DNA from: Pleomorphomonas carboxyditropha
GTDB taxonomy: Bacteria > Pseudomonadota > Alphaproteobacteria > Rhizobiales > Pleomorphomonadaceae
DNA length: 64,000 bases
Direction: 5' to 3'
Assembly (NCBI RefSeq): GCF_002770725.1
Contig: NZ_NQVN01000018.1
Location: 1 to 64,000, forward strand
The position numbers were made by a program, and so were the translations under genes. Positions 50,153-59,669 of the stretch are shown here, piece after piece; the stretch's first letter is position 1; every line of letters starts with the position of its first letter. The notes under the pieces are model-generated. The model had not been told where the DNA came from and made no database searches. It saw only the letters and a program-made list of their open reading frames with translations.

Positions 50153-51754
50153 TCAGCTGATGGCGTCCACCGCCGCTTTCTGGATCGCCAATCCCGCCTC
50201 ATACTGCTTCAGCCAGGCGCCATAGCCGGCGACATCGGCCGGATCGGGCTTGGCCACGTCGAGCTTGGCCGCCGCGAACACCCGCTCGTTGAGATAATCG
50301 CCCAGCCCCTGGCCCTTGCCGCTCCTCAGGTATTCGGCCAGCACGGCGATGCCCCAGGCGCCGCCCTCGCTGGCCGTGTCGCCCACCGTCACCGGCGCGC
50401 CGATGGCCGCCGCCAGGAGGCGCTGGGCGACGCCGGCCGTCTTGAACATGCCGCCGTGGGCGAACATCGAATCGAGCTTCACGCCCTCACCGTGCAGCAC
50501 GTTCATGCCGAGGCTGAGCGTGCCGAAGGCGGCGTAGAGCTGGGTGCGCATGAAGTTGGCGAGCGTCAGGCGGCTGCCGGGGGTGCGCACCACCAGCGGC
50601 CGGCCCTCGGTGAGGCCGGTGATCGGCTCGCCGGCCAGATAGTTGTAGGCGAGAAGCCCGCCGCCGTCCGCCTCGCCCTCCAGCGCCGCCGAGAACAGCG
50701 CGCCGAACACCGCGTTGGCGTCCGACTTGCCGCCGATCGCCTTGGCGAATTCGGTGAACACGCCGGCCCAGGTGCCGAGCTCGCTGGCGCCGTTGTTGCA
50801 GTGCACCATGGCCACGAGGTCGCCGCCCGGCGTGGTGACGATGTCGAGCTCCTCATGCACCGTGGTCAGCGGCTTTTCCAGCACCACCATGGCGAAGATC
50901 GACGTGCCGGCGCTGATGTTGCCGGTGCGCGGCGCCACGGCGTTGGTCGCCACCATGCCGGTGCCGGCGTCGCCCTCCGGCGGGCAAACCGGCGCGCCGG
51001 CCTGAAGCTTGCCGGTGGGGTCGAGCAGCTTGGCGCCCTCGGCGGTCAGCGATCCGGCGTCCTCGCCGGCCACCAACACCCTAGGGAACAGCGAGGGCGC
51101 GTCGAGCCCCGGCTTGTGGGCGGCCACCATCTCGCCGAAGCGCTTCAGCATCGGCGCGTCGTAGTCGTGGGTGGCGGCGTCGATCGGGAACATGCCCGAG
51201 GCATCGCCGACGCCGATCACCTTCTTGCCGGTCAGGCGCCAGTGCACGAAGCCCGAGAGCGTGGTGATGAAGGCGACGTCGGCGACGTGCGGCTCGCCGT
51301 CGATCACCGCCTGGTAGAGATGGCTGGCCGACCAGCGGAGCGGGAAGTTGAAGCCCAGCGTCCCGGTCAGCTCGGCGGCGGCGCGCTCGGTGTTGGTGTT
51401 GCGCCAGGTGCGGAACGGCACCAGGAGCTTGCCGGCCGCGTCGAACGCCAGATAGCCGTGCATCATCGCCGAGAAGCCCAGCGCGCCGACCTTGGTCAGC
51501 GCCACGCCGTGCCGCTTCTCGACATCGGCCCGGAGCGCCGCGAAGGCCGCCTGCAACCCGGCCCAGATCGCCTCTTCCGAATAGGTCCACAGGCGATCGA
51601 CGAACTGGTTCTCCCAGCCGTGCGTGCCGGTGGCCAGCACCTGATGGTCCGCCCCGATCAGGCAGGCCTTGATGTTGGTGGACCCGAGTTCGATCCCCAG
51701 CGACGTGCGCCCCCCGGCGATCTCCCCGGCAATGCTGCTGCCCTGCTCACTCAT
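50153..51754 (-). CDS. FGGY-family carbohydrate kinase
   Basis: A 533-residue sugar kinase of the FGGY family. LGIELGSTNIKACLIG at residues 19-34 is the first phosphate-binding loop, VGALGFSAMMHGYL and FRTWRNTNTERAA line the sugar site, and NISAGTSIFAMVV plus FAHGGMFKTAGVAQRLLAAA form the second ATPase half. The MHGY/RTW pattern suggests a pentulose such as xylulose or ribulose. The fucose-isomerase-like gene at 57040 and the LacI regulator at 58619 likely belong to the same sugar pathway, separated by poxB and the AbiTii island. Confidence 0.87.
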   Translation of the reverse strand: MSEQGSSIAGEIAGGRTSLGIELGSTNIKACLIGADHQVLATGTHGWENQFVDRLWTYSEEAIWAGLQAAFAALRADVEKRHGVALTKVGALGFSAMMHGYLAFDAAGKLLVPFRTWRNTNTERAAAELTGTLGFNFPLRWSASHLYQAVIDGEPHVADVAFITTLSGFVHWRLTGKKVIGVGDASGMFPIDAATHDYDAPMLKRFGEMVAAHKPGLDAPSLFPRVLVAGEDAGSLTAEGAKLLDPTGKLQAGAPVCPPEGDAGTGMVATNAVAPRTGNISAGTSIFAMVVLEKPLTTVHEELDIVTTPGGDLVAMVHCNNGASELGTWAGVFTEFAKAIGGKSDANAVFGALFSAALEGEADGGGLLAYNYLAGEPITGLTEGRPLVVRTPGSRLTLANFMRTQLYAAFGTLSLGMNVLHGEGVKLDSMFAHGGMFKTAGVAQRLLAAAIGAPVTVGDTASEGGAWGIAVLAEYLRSGKGQGLGDYLNERVFAAAKLDVAKPDPADVAGYGAWLKQYEAGLAIQKAAVDAIS

Positions 51755-51956
51755 CGGCTTTCAACTCCCTTGTCCGGCGTCCGCGCAGCGGGCCGCCGGG
51801 TATGATTGTTGACCTCACCATAGCGCAGGACGCCTGTCGATGAGTAGTGACAGGTAGAGGGGAGGATATGGAGGATGCTGCCGGTTTGGCAGCACGGGAG
51901 TTCGCGGGGGCGGACAACGCCACCTCCCGCGAGATCATCGGCCAATTTCCGGCCAC

Positions 51957-53678
51957 CTACCGCCAGTTCGTCTTGGCCAGCTCGATCAGCTCGTCGCCGC
52001 GGCCGCTCAGGATCGCCCGCATCATGTAGAGCGAGAAGCCCTTGGCCTGTTCGAGGGTGATCTGCGGCGGCATGGCCAGTTCCTGCTTGGCGGTCATCAC
52101 GTCGACCAGCACCGGCCCGGGCGTGGCGAAGGCCTCGTCCAGCGCCGCCGGCAGCGCCTTGGCGTCGTCGACGCGGATGCCCTTGATGCCGATCGCCTCG
52201 GCCACCTTGACGAAATCGGGGCTGTTGAGGTCGGTGTCGTCGGAGATGTAGCCGCCGGCCTTCATTTCCATGGCGACGAAGCCGAGCGAGCGATTGTGGA
52301 AGATGATGATCTTGAGCGGCAGGTCGAGCTGGCGGACCGAGAGGATGTCGCCCATCAGCATGGCAAAGCCGCCGTCGCCGCACAGCGCCACCACCTGGCG
52401 GTTCCGGTCGATGCCCTGCGCCCCGATACCCTGCGACAGGGCGTTGGCCATCGAGCCGTGGTTGAACGAGCCGACCAGCCGCCGCTTGCCGTTCATCGTC
52501 ACATAGCGCGCCGCCCAGACGGTGGGCGTGCCGACGTCGCAGGTGAAGATCGCATCGTCGGCCGCCTTCTCGCTGACGAGGCGGGCGAGATACTGCGGAT
52601 GGATCTGCCCCTTCTCGCCGTCCGGCGTGGCAAGGTCATCGAGCCCCTTGCGCGCCTTGGCATAATGCTCCAGCGCCGTCTTGAGGAAGCCGTCGTCGCT
52701 CTTCTCCGGCAGCTTTTTCAGCAGCGCGCTCACCGTCGCCTTGACGTCGCCGACGATCCCCAGATCGATCTGCGTGTGGGCGCCGAGGCTTTCCGGCCGG
52801 CTGTCCACCTGGGCGATCCTGGCGCCGGTGGGGTAGAAGGCGCGATAAGGGAAGGATGAGCCGAGGATCAGCAGCGTGTCGGCGGCGCCCATGGCGTGAT
52901 AGCCGGAGGAAAAGCCGATCAGGCCGGTCATGCCGACGTCGTAGGGGTTGTCGTATTCCACGAATTCCTTGCCGCGCAGGGCATGGACGATCGGCGCCTT
53001 CAGTCGCTCGGCCAGCGCCACCACCTCGTCATGCGCCTCGGCGCAGCCGGCGCCGCAGAGCAGCGTCACCTTCGAGCTGCCGCTCAGCATGTCGGCGAGG
53101 GCATCCACCTGCCCATCGGACGGAACAAGCCGGCCGAGCTCCGGCTCGCGCCAACGGATGTCGACATCATCGGGCATCGGCTTCAGCGCCACGTCGCCCG
53201 GCAGCACGATGACGGCGACGCCGCGCTTGGCGATGGCCGTGCGCACGGCGATTTCAAGGACGCGCGGCATCTGGTCGGGGTTGGTCACCAGCTCGCAATA
53301 GACCGAGCACTCCCGGAACAGCTCCTGCGGATGCGTCTCCTGGAAATAGCCGGAGCCGATCTCCGACGACGGAATATGGGCGGCGATCGCCAGCACCGGC
53401 ACATGGCTGCGCTGGCAGTCGAACAACCCGTTGATCAGGTGCAGGTTGCCCGGCCCGCACGACCCGGCGCACACCGCCAGCTCGCCGGTGATATGCGCCT
53501 CGGCGCCGGCCGCGAACGCCGCCGCCTCCTCATGCCGCGTTCCCATCCAGCGGATCTCGCCCAGCCGGTGCAGGCTGTCGCTGAGCCCGTTGAGGCTGTC
53601 GCCCGTCACGCCCCAGATGCGTTTCACCCCGGCCTCGCCGAGGAACCGGGCGATGTAATGGGCGATGGATTCGGTCAT
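51957..53678 (-). CDS. poxB: Pyruvate dehydrogenase (quinone), PoxB-type
   Basis: A 573-residue ThDP enzyme, the same length as E. coli Pox[15 protein letters not shown] near residue 50 contains the catalytic Glu, [20 protein letters not shown] is the PYR-domain loop, and [13 protein letters not shown] with a later Asn (HNRS) forms the ThDP/Mg motif. The C-terminal [15 protein letters not shown] fits the membrane-binding tail of PoxB. AGGAAAG precedes the ATG at 53678. It oxidises pyruvate to acetate and CO2 and passes electrons to ubiquinone. Confidence 0.92.
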   Translation of the reverse strand: MTESIAHYIARFLGEAGVKRIWGVTGDSLNGLSDSLHRLGEIRWMGTRHEEAAAFAAGAEAHITGELAVCAGSCGPGNLHLINGLFDCQRSHVPVLAIAAHIPSSEIGSGYFQETHPQELFRECSVYCELVTNPDQMPRVLEIAVRTAIAKRGVAVIVLPGDVALKPMPDDVDIRWREPELGRLVPSDGQVDALADMLSGSSKVTLLCGAGCAEAHDEVVALAERLKAPIVHALRGKEFVEYDNPYDVGMTGLIGFSSGYHAMGAADTLLILGSSFPYRAFYPTGARIAQVDSRPESLGAHTQIDLGIVGDVKATVSALLKKLPEKSDDGFLKTALEHYAKARKGLDDLATPDGEKGQIHPQYLARLVSEKAADDAIFTCDVGTPTVWAARYVTMNGKRRLVGSFNHGSMANALSQGIGAQGIDRNRQVVALCGDGGFAMLMGDILSVRQLDLPLKIIIFHNRSLGFVAMEMKAGGYISDDTDLNSPDFVKVAEAIGIKGIRVDDAKALPAALDEAFATPGPVLVDVMTAKQELAMPPQITLEQAKGFSLYMMRAILSGRGDELIELAKTNWR

Positions 53679-53995
53679 GAGAGAATCTTTCCTGCGAAAC
53701 CTGCCAGCGGCGGCGGAGACCCGATGAAACCACCGATCCGCCGCACATTCACCCCGGCCTAAAGCCACAAAACACGCGAAATGCGGCAAGAGAGAAACGT
53801 GGTAGGGCTAAGAACCGAATTCAATCGACAAACCAATGCACTGACGGAAGGACAGCCATGCTGACGCATTTTACCCGCTGTCGTGGGAGCTGGGAAGGTA
53901 GCAGGGGTTAGGGGCGGAAGATTGTACAGAACGTGCGGGAGGTTTTGGACATCTCAGATGATGCAATCTGGAAGAAGGGTTTCCAGAGATCTCGA
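53679..53995. other. Gene-free stretch between poxB and the AbiTii gene
   Basis: No gene is supported. From about 53800 the base composition turns AT-richer and stays so to about 54900, in line with a horizontally acquired segment. No terminal repeats or integrase are visible. Confidence 0.45.
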
Positions 53996-54883
53996 TCAGC
54001 TACCCAAAATATTTCCGATTAAGGCCAAAGCGCCACTTGCCATAAGATTCCCGGCGGCCCCAGCTAAGGCTGAACGGACGTCAACGAGGAGCCCTCGAAG
54101 CCTTCCGTTATCCGGCTCAGGTTTCTCAGCCTCAATAAGCAAACTTTCAACGGCGGAAGAAAGCACCTTCCCGTCAGCGCCAGCGGCAACCAAAGTGTCA
54201 TGACCCGAGCGAAGCTGCTGAGCCAAGTCTTTGACCCGTATAATGCTTATACTACCACCAACAATATCGCGGACATGATTGTGGCTTCCCAGGACACCCA
54301 CAAAACTTCCGACAGAACCAATCGTAATGGCAGGATTGTTTTGTGCTGCAATCTTCTCTTCCGCTTTAAAAGACATCCCCTCGCCTTTCACTCCGGATCT
54401 CTCAAGCTCGATTGCCCAATCAAGGACCATATTCCGCACCTTATTGACAATACCAACAAGAACCCCACGGTCGATAAAATTGACCATTTCCGCAAATTCA
54501 ACTCCGCTATTTTTGTTCAGGGCGTCAATCAATTGTGCCGACAAGCGCTGCTGAAAAAATCCACCACTATCTTCTTTAAGAAGATCCTCAATCGCAGCGA
54601 TGGGCTGCCCATTACTAGCTTTTGATATTGATTCTATTAACTTTGGCGTCCCCATAATTGGGATCCAGCCATTGAAGGGATTGAATGCTTTAGGCACACC
54701 TTTGATTTGTCGATATGGGGGAACGGGGTTAGTGGAATAGCCATTTAGTTCGTTATCCACCCATTCCTCGACCACAGGCAATTGAAGCTTGACAGCGGCC
54801 AGCTTCACTTTTCGCAACAGGGTTGAAACCGGCGTTTGAGCATCAAGAGCTTCGCGCTGTATTTCTTCAACTAGCCCGACCAT
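53996..54883 (-). CDS. AbiTii-domain protein
   Basis: A 295-residue protein. The N-terminal 70 residues match AbiTii: LVEEIQREALDAQTPVSTLL, RKVKLAAVKLQLPVVEEWVD, then NELNGY and PYRQIKGVP, the hallmark W-x-x-x-E-L-N-G-Y ... Y-R segment. The rest is helical, with a Gly/Val-rich stretch AITIGSVGSFVGVLGSHNHV that may approach a membrane. AbiTii belongs to abortive infection systems. AAGGAG precedes the ATG. The gene is AT-rich for this genome, and the DUF1963 gene lies 61 bases upstream on the same strand. Confidence 0.8.
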   Translation of the reverse strand: MVGLVEEIQREALDAQTPVSTLLRKVKLAAVKLQLPVVEEWVDNELNGYSTNPVPPYRQIKGVPKAFNPFNGWIPIMGTPKLIESISKASNGQPIAAIEDLLKEDSGGFFQQRLSAQLIDALNKNSGVEFAEMVNFIDRGVLVGIVNKVRNMVLDWAIELERSGVKGEGMSFKAEEKIAAQNNPAITIGSVGSFVGVLGSHNHVRDIVGGSISIIRVKDLAQQLRSGHDTLVAAGADGKVLSSAVESLLIEAEKPEPDNGRLRGLLVDVRSALAGAAGNLMASGALALIGNILGS

Positions 54884-54944
54884 CGCTCATACTCCTTGAC
54901 CGACAATTGGCGCCACAATTCGAAACGAGATCATCGAAGCCTCC

Positions 54945-56438
54945 TCAATACCCTTCGAGCCACCCGCGCACTCGGTCGAAACGGTCCTGCCGCAAATCAT
55001 CAGGCGAAACAGACACATAAAGCGCGCCTGCATCGCCCCATGACCAGCCCATAGCGTCGTCGGAACCCATCTGGAACAACAGCGCTCCATGCGGCACCGG
55101 GCCACTATCAGGCTGAATCCGACCGGGCTGGCCGCCCATGCGGTGCGGGCGATTTTCGTAGATCGACCTTAGCCGCGCTTCCACGTCGGGAAGCAACGCC
55201 TTTGGAACAGCAGGACCGGTGCCGCTGGCTCGCACGTAGGCGTCGATCAGATCCTCCCGAACCGCCATTTTCAAATGCGGCTTAATAAAAATGCGAGGCG
55301 CTCCTGCCTCGGTGATTTTGGCTCGACAGGTTGCCTCAATCGCCTGCCAATCGGCATCTATCAGCGGTGCGTCGAGATCCTGCGCGAGAATGCGCTTCAT
55401 AGTCTCCTCCGCAAAATTCCACTTCGGGGAGCCCTGCCGATCGAGGTCGCGTAGCATGCTCTCGATAAAATGCCGGACTTCGCGCCACGTCAAATGCTGG
55501 TCGGTGTGGGGCCGTTTTTCCTCTGGCGAGTCTACGTGAAAGGTATGCTCGAACCAGTTCTGGTCGCTATCCCCCAGCGGCGCATCAAGATCGTGCTTCG
55601 GGATGGTGTATGTCCTCCATTCTTCGGCATTGTGCCGTTGCACGAAGTTTTCGCGCTTGTAGTCCCGAATAATGCCTTCGACGAAATAGAGCGCTCCGCG
55701 CCACGTGAGCGGATGCTTGCCGTCGGGTTCGTAGGAACCCATGCCCCACTTGGACACCGGCACCTCGTAAAGCTCCTCTCCCGACACTGGTGGAGGCCCT
55801 TCTTCCTCGTCGGAGGGCGTGTATTCCTGCGCCACCAGATCAACCGGCCACCTGCGCCACATCTTTGGCACGCCGGGCCGGAACTCGGCCTTATAACCGA
55901 TCAAGTCCGACATCGAATGACGTACCGTGGACATGTCCTCCGGTGGCTGCCGCTCCGCACCGAGCTGATCGATATGCAGAACCTGGACAGCGCCATCTGC
56001 CGACAGGTCTTCGAGTTGCAGCACCTCGACGAACAACAGCAGCCACCCGTTGTGCGGACCGAGCCCGTTCCAGAGGTTGATGGGAAGGTCGGCGCAGTCG
56101 ATCTGCGCAATGAAATGCAGCGGCGCTCCGTCGCCTGCGCGAGGCCATGCGACGCTCTCAGGCATCATCGGCAACCCGCCTAGCCAAGATCGCGGCGCCT
56201 CGCCGAAGCGAATAGGTACCTGCCGCTTCAGGATGACCGTGGTTTGCTTGTCCGCCTGAGCGTCGTGCCCAGATGCCATCGCCAGCGCCATGCCCGGCTC
56301 CCCCATATCAGTTGTCTTTAGTCTTGCAAAATCATGGTGGCCATGCTCGGCCGCGAGGGCCTGCGTCGCAGGGGCCGCCAAATAAGCCAAGCAAGCGGCG
56401 CAGAAGAACAGGACTTTTCCGAAAACGGTGCAGACCAT
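54945..56438 (-). CDS. Secreted or anchored DUF1963 protein
   Basis: A 497-residue protein. MVCTVFGKVLFFCAACLAYL begins a signal peptide or anchor, and the Cys near LFFCAAC could be a lipobox (unclear). The body matches DUF1963 (YwqG): SWLGGLPMMPESVAWPR, LHFIAQIDCADLP, WLLLFVEV and the final GALLFQMGSDDAMGWSWGDA. The middle contains a long charged insert unusual for the family. Its ATG overlaps the upstream Cys-rich gene's stop as TGATG, so both are made together. Function unknown. Confidence 0.75.
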   Translation of the reverse strand: MVCTVFGKVLFFCAACLAYLAAPATQALAAEHGHHDFARLKTTDMGEPGMALAMASGHDAQADKQTTVILKRQVPIRFGEAPRSWLGGLPMMPESVAWPRAGDGAPLHFIAQIDCADLPINLWNGLGPHNGWLLLFVEVLQLEDLSADGAVQVLHIDQLGAERQPPEDMSTVRHSMSDLIGYKAEFRPGVPKMWRRWPVDLVAQEYTPSDEEEGPPPVSGEELYEVPVSKWGMGSYEPDGKHPLTWRGALYFVEGIIRDYKRENFVQRHNAEEWRTYTIPKHDLDAPLGDSDQNWFEHTFHVDSPEEKRPHTDQHLTWREVRHFIESMLRDLDRQGSPKWNFAEETMKRILAQDLDAPLIDADWQAIEATCRAKITEAGAPRIFIKPHLKMAVREDLIDAYVRASGTGPAVPKALLPDVEARLRSIYENRPHRMGGQPGRIQPDSGPVPHGALLFQMGSDDAMGWSWGDAGALYVSVSPDDLRQDRFDRVRGWLEGY

Positions 56439-56743
56439 CAGCAGAACGAGCCCCCGCGCGCGTAGCAATTGAAGCGTTCGACCGCCTCGTTGTATTCCCG
56501 AATGGTGGCCGTCTTCTCGTCGTTCAGACAATCGAAATATCGTTCGATGCTGTCTTGGTAGGATTCCATCTCGGACTTGCAGGAGCTGAACTCCCAATCG
56601 CTGTCGAACTTGCCCATCATGGGGCACGACGGCGCCGTCGGCCGGGTGCAAAACAGCCCCATGGCCGATACCGGCTGATGCAAACCGACGAGAAGCAGCG
56701 CCGCCGCAGCCGCACCCTTCGATAAGCCATTCAGGAAAAACAC
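56438..56743 (-). CDS. Small secreted Cys-rich protein, partner of DUF1963
   Basis: A 101-residue protein with a signal peptide (LNGLSKGAAAAALLLVGLHQ, then PVSAMG). The mature part has six Cys residues (LFCTRP, PSCPMM, SSCKSEM, FDCLND, NCYARG, SFC), likely three disulfides, and a helical hairpin MESYQDSIERYFDCLNDEKT. It starts with GTG at 56743. Stop and DUF1963 start share TGATG. Family not recognised; secretion of both products suggests they act together at the envelope. Confidence 0.7.
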   Translation of the reverse strand: MFFLNGLSKGAAAAALLLVGLHQPVSAMGLFCTRPTAPSCPMMGKFDSDWEFSSCKSEMESYQDSIERYFDCLNDEKTATIREYNEAVERFNCYARGGSFC

Positions 56744-57039
56744 AACGCGCCCCCGCCCCAGCAGCGCCCTTCCCCGATAGAACGCCCGCTATGGCGGACT
56801 ATGGCGTGCCCAAAAGCGGCCGGCAATCGGAAGCTATTGCTTATCAACCGAAGCGCGTATGCGGGAATCCGTCACGTCGTGCCACTCCCCCACCCTTGCC
56901 TCTCCCCCTCTCCTGATGTACGCTCCTCAAACCTCGCTTGATCCCCCCAAATCTCCCGCAATTCTCTACCGAAAAACTCCCCTTATCCCTTTCCGGTAGC
57001 GTACCTCAGAAATTCAAGCGACAGCGGAGGAGCGAACTG
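56744..57039. other. Divergent intergenic region
   Basis: The 296 bases between the Cys-rich gene and the fucose-isomerase-like gene hold no gene. A pair of C/A-rich stretches (CCACTCCCCCACCC and similar) is present, but no operator or promoter could be assigned with confidence. Confidence 0.4.
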
Positions 57040-58452
57040 ATGCCCAAGCAGATGACATTCGGTGTGATCGTCGGAAACCGTGGATTCTTCCCGAGCCATC
57101 TCGCCGCCAGCGGCCGGCTGGAGATGATCGCCGCCCTGGAGAAGCAGGGCTACAAGGCGATCGTCGTCACGCCCGAGGAGACGGCCCACGGCGCGGTGGA
57201 AACCTACAGGGAAGCGGAGATCTGCGCCGCCCTGTTCAAGGCGCACGCCGGGGAGATCGACGGCATCATCGTCACGCTGCCCAATTTCGGCGAGGAGCGC
57301 GGCCTGGCCGACGCCTTGCGCCTTGCCAACCTCGACGTGCCCGTCCTCATCCAGGCGACGCCCGACGAGCCCGGCAAGATGGCCATCACCCACCGCCGCG
57401 ACAGCTTCTGCGGCAAGATGTCGATCTGCAACAACCTCCAGCAATATGGCATCAAGTATTCGCTGACCACGCTGCACACCGAGGCGCCGGATTCGCCCGA
57501 GTTCGAGGCCGACCTCCGGTGGTTCGCCGCCGTCTGCCGCGTGGTGCGCGGCTTCAAGAACCTGCGCATCGGCGCCGTCGGCGCCCGCCCGGCCGCCTTC
57601 AACACCGTGCGCTACTCGGAAAAGCTGCTGGAGCGCTCGGGCATCACCGTCGATACGCTCGACCTTTCCGAGGTGCTGGGCCGCATCGGCCGCCTGAAGG
57701 ACACCGATCCGGCCGTCGAGAAGAAGATCGCCGAGATCCGCGCCTACGTGCCCACCGGCCATACGCCGCAGGACGCGCTGATCAAGATGGCCAAGCTCGG
57801 CGCCGTGCTCGACAACTGGGTGGAGACCAACCGCCTCACCATCACCAGCCTCCAGTGCTGGACCAGCCTCGAGGAATTCTTCGGCATCGTGCCCTGCACC
57901 GTCATGAGCATGATGAGCCAGAAGCTGCTGCCGTCGGCCTGCGAGGTCGATACGCTCGGTTCGCTGTCCATGTATGCCCTGGCGCTGGCCAGCGAGACGC
58001 CGTCGGCCCTCTTGGACTGGAACAACAACTACGGCGGCGACCCGGACAAGGCCGTCTGCTTCCACTGCTCCAACCTGCCCAAGCACTTCTTCAACGAAGG
58101 GGTGAAGATGGACTACCAGCAGATCATCGCCGGCACGGTGGGCGCCGAGAACACCTACGGCACGCTGGACGGCAAGGTGAAGGCCGGCGCCATGACCTTC
58201 CTGCGCCTCTCCACCGACGATCTCACCGGCAAGATCAAGGGCTACACCGGCGAGGGCTCGTTCACCGACGACCCGCTCAACACCTTCGGCGGCGCCGGCG
58301 TGGTGGAGATTCCCAACCTGCAGAAGCTCTTGCGCTACATCTGCGAGAACGGCTTCGAGCACCACGTGGCGGCGAATTTCTCCAACTCCGGCCGGGCCGT
58401 GCAGGAGGCCGCTGCGAAATATCTCGGCTGGGACATGCACTGGCACGAGTGA
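57040..58452 (+). CDS. L-fucose/L-arabinose isomerase-family protein
   Basis: A 470-residue protein starting MPKQMTFGVIVGNRGFFPSH, the usual beginning of fucose-isomerase-family proteins. Metal-site candidates are Glu and Asp in NRLTITSLQCWTSLEEFFGI and SACEVDTLGSLSMYALALAS. The C-terminal FGGAGVVEIPNLQKLLRYIC is also family-typical. GGAGG nine bases before the ATG at 57040 decides the start. It probably converts an aldose to the ketose phosphorylated by the FGGY kinase. Confidence 0.85.
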   Translation: MPKQMTFGVIVGNRGFFPSHLAASGRLEMIAALEKQGYKAIVVTPEETAHGAVETYREAEICAALFKAHAGEIDGIIVTLPNFGEERGLADALRLANLDVPVLIQATPDEPGKMAITHRRDSFCGKMSICNNLQQYGIKYSLTTLHTEAPDSPEFEADLRWFAAVCRVVRGFKNLRIGAVGARPAAFNTVRYSEKLLERSGITVDTLDLSEVLGRIGRLKDTDPAVEKKIAEIRAYVPTGHTPQDALIKMAKLGAVLDNWVETNRLTITSLQCWTSLEEFFGIVPCTVMSMMSQKLLPSACEVDTLGSLSMYALALASETPSALLDWNNNYGGDPDKAVCFHCSNLPKHFFNEGVKMDYQQIIAGTVGAENTYGTLDGKVKAGAMTFLRLSTDDLTGKIKGYTGEGSFTDDPLNTFGGAGVVEIPNLQKLLRYICENGFEHHVAANFSNSGRAVQEAAAKYLGWDMHWHE

Positions 58453-58479
58453 GCCTCGCTCAGCGTCTCAACCGACATC

Positions 58480-58513
58480 GGCGTTTCCGGTGGTGCATGT
58501 CATCGGAAACGCC
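58480..58513. terminator. Perfect hairpin after the isomerase gene
   Basis: GGCGTTTCCG at 58480-58489 pairs with CGGAAACGCC at 58504-58513, 28 bases past the stop codon. No T run follows. It may stop transcription before the LacI gene or act as a LacI-type operator, since such operators are also palindromic. Confidence 0.45.
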
Positions 58514-58618
58514 ATCCCCTTGGTTTGGTTGATATGTTCTCGCCCGGAGTTGACAGCGGCCGGGTATAATGCGGAATGTGATTCTCCAGTTTATGCACTT
58601 GCCCACCGAGAGGACTTG

Positions 58619-59644
58619 ATGCGTCCCACCGTCCACGATGTCGCGCGCGCCGCCGGCGTCGGCCTGGCCACCGTCGATCGCGTCCTCAACGACCGGCCGG
58701 GCGTGCGCCAGGCGACGGCCGAGCGGGTGAAGGCCGCCGTCGACCGGCTGGGCTTCGTGCGCGACGCGTCGGCGGCGGCGCTGGCGAGGAAACGCGTCGA
58801 CACGCTGGCGTTCCTGATCCCCAACGGCCCCAGCGATTTCATGCATCGCCTGGAGGCGGAGGTGCGCGCGGCGGGCCAGCGGCTGGCCGGCCGGCGCGTC
58901 AACATCGACATCCGCAGCGTGCCGCCGTTCGACGGCGAGGCGCTGGCCGCGGCGCTGCGCCGGCTCGATACCGGGAAGGTGGCCGGCGTCGCGCTGGTCG
59001 CCACCGAGGCGGCGGCGGTGCGGGCCGAGCTCTGCCGCCTCAACGCCGCCGGCGTGCCCGTCGTCACCCTGGTGTCGGACGCGCCGCGCTTTCCCCGCCA
59101 TCGCTATGTCGGCATCGACAACGTCGCCGCCGGCCGCACCGCCGCCAGCCTGATCGGCCAGTTCCTCGGCGGCCGGGCGGGCAGGATCGTCGTCGTCGCC
59201 GGCTCGATGCTGGTGCGCGACCACGTCGAGCGCCGCATGGGCTTCGATCAGGTGATCAGCGGTCAGTACCCGCGCCTTCAGGCGTCGGTCACGCTGGAGG
59301 GCCGCGACGAGCGCGCGGCGACGCGGCAGGCGCTGCGGGAGTGCCTGGAACGCGAGGGCGACATCGTCGGCCTCTACAACATCGGCGCCGGCCTCGAGGG
59401 CATCCTCGACGTGCTCTCCGCCCTGCCGGCCGAGGCCCGCCCGGTGGTGGTGGCGCACGAGCTCAACGACGTCACCCGCGCCGCGCTGGAAAGCGGCCTG
59501 ATCCACGCCGTCATCAACCAGGACATCGGCCACGAAATCCGCAGCGCCATCCGCGTGCTGCGCGCCCAGATCGACGGCACGCCCCTGGTGGCCGGACAGG
59601 AAACCATCCGCATCGAGATCTACCTGAGGGACAATCTGCCGTGA
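58619..59644 (+). CDS. LacI-family regulator
   Basis: A 341-residue regulator. The helix-turn-helix is at residues 4-26: TVHDVARAAGVGLATVDRVL, and NDRPGVRQATAERV is the hinge approach. The effector domain (VGIDNVAAGRTAASLIGQFL, GLYNIGAGLEGILDVLSALP) has the periplasmic sugar-binding fold. The ATG at 58619 is preferred; the longer frame begins in unlikely sequence. It follows the isomerase gene and likely controls the FGGY kinase and isomerase in response to sugar. Confidence 0.88.
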   Translation: MRPTVHDVARAAGVGLATVDRVLNDRPGVRQATAERVKAAVDRLGFVRDASAAALARKRVDTLAFLIPNGPSDFMHRLEAEVRAAGQRLAGRRVNIDIRSVPPFDGEALAAALRRLDTGKVAGVALVATEAAAVRAELCRLNAAGVPVVTLVSDAPRFPRHRYVGIDNVAAGRTAASLIGQFLGGRAGRIVVVAGSMLVRDHVERRMGFDQVISGQYPRLQASVTLEGRDERAATRQALRECLEREGDIVGLYNIGAGLEGILDVLSALPAEARPVVVAHELNDVTRAALESGLIHAVINQDIGHEIRSAIRVLRAQIDGTPLVAGQETIRIEIYLRDNLP

Positions 59645-59669
59645 GGCCGGAGCATTATCCGACCTATCC

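Noticed and set aside
58551-58569. TTGACA and TATAAT boxes upstream of the LacI gene
   Set aside because: Only nine bases separate them, too few for a sigma-70 promoter; the TATAAT alone may still be a -10 element.
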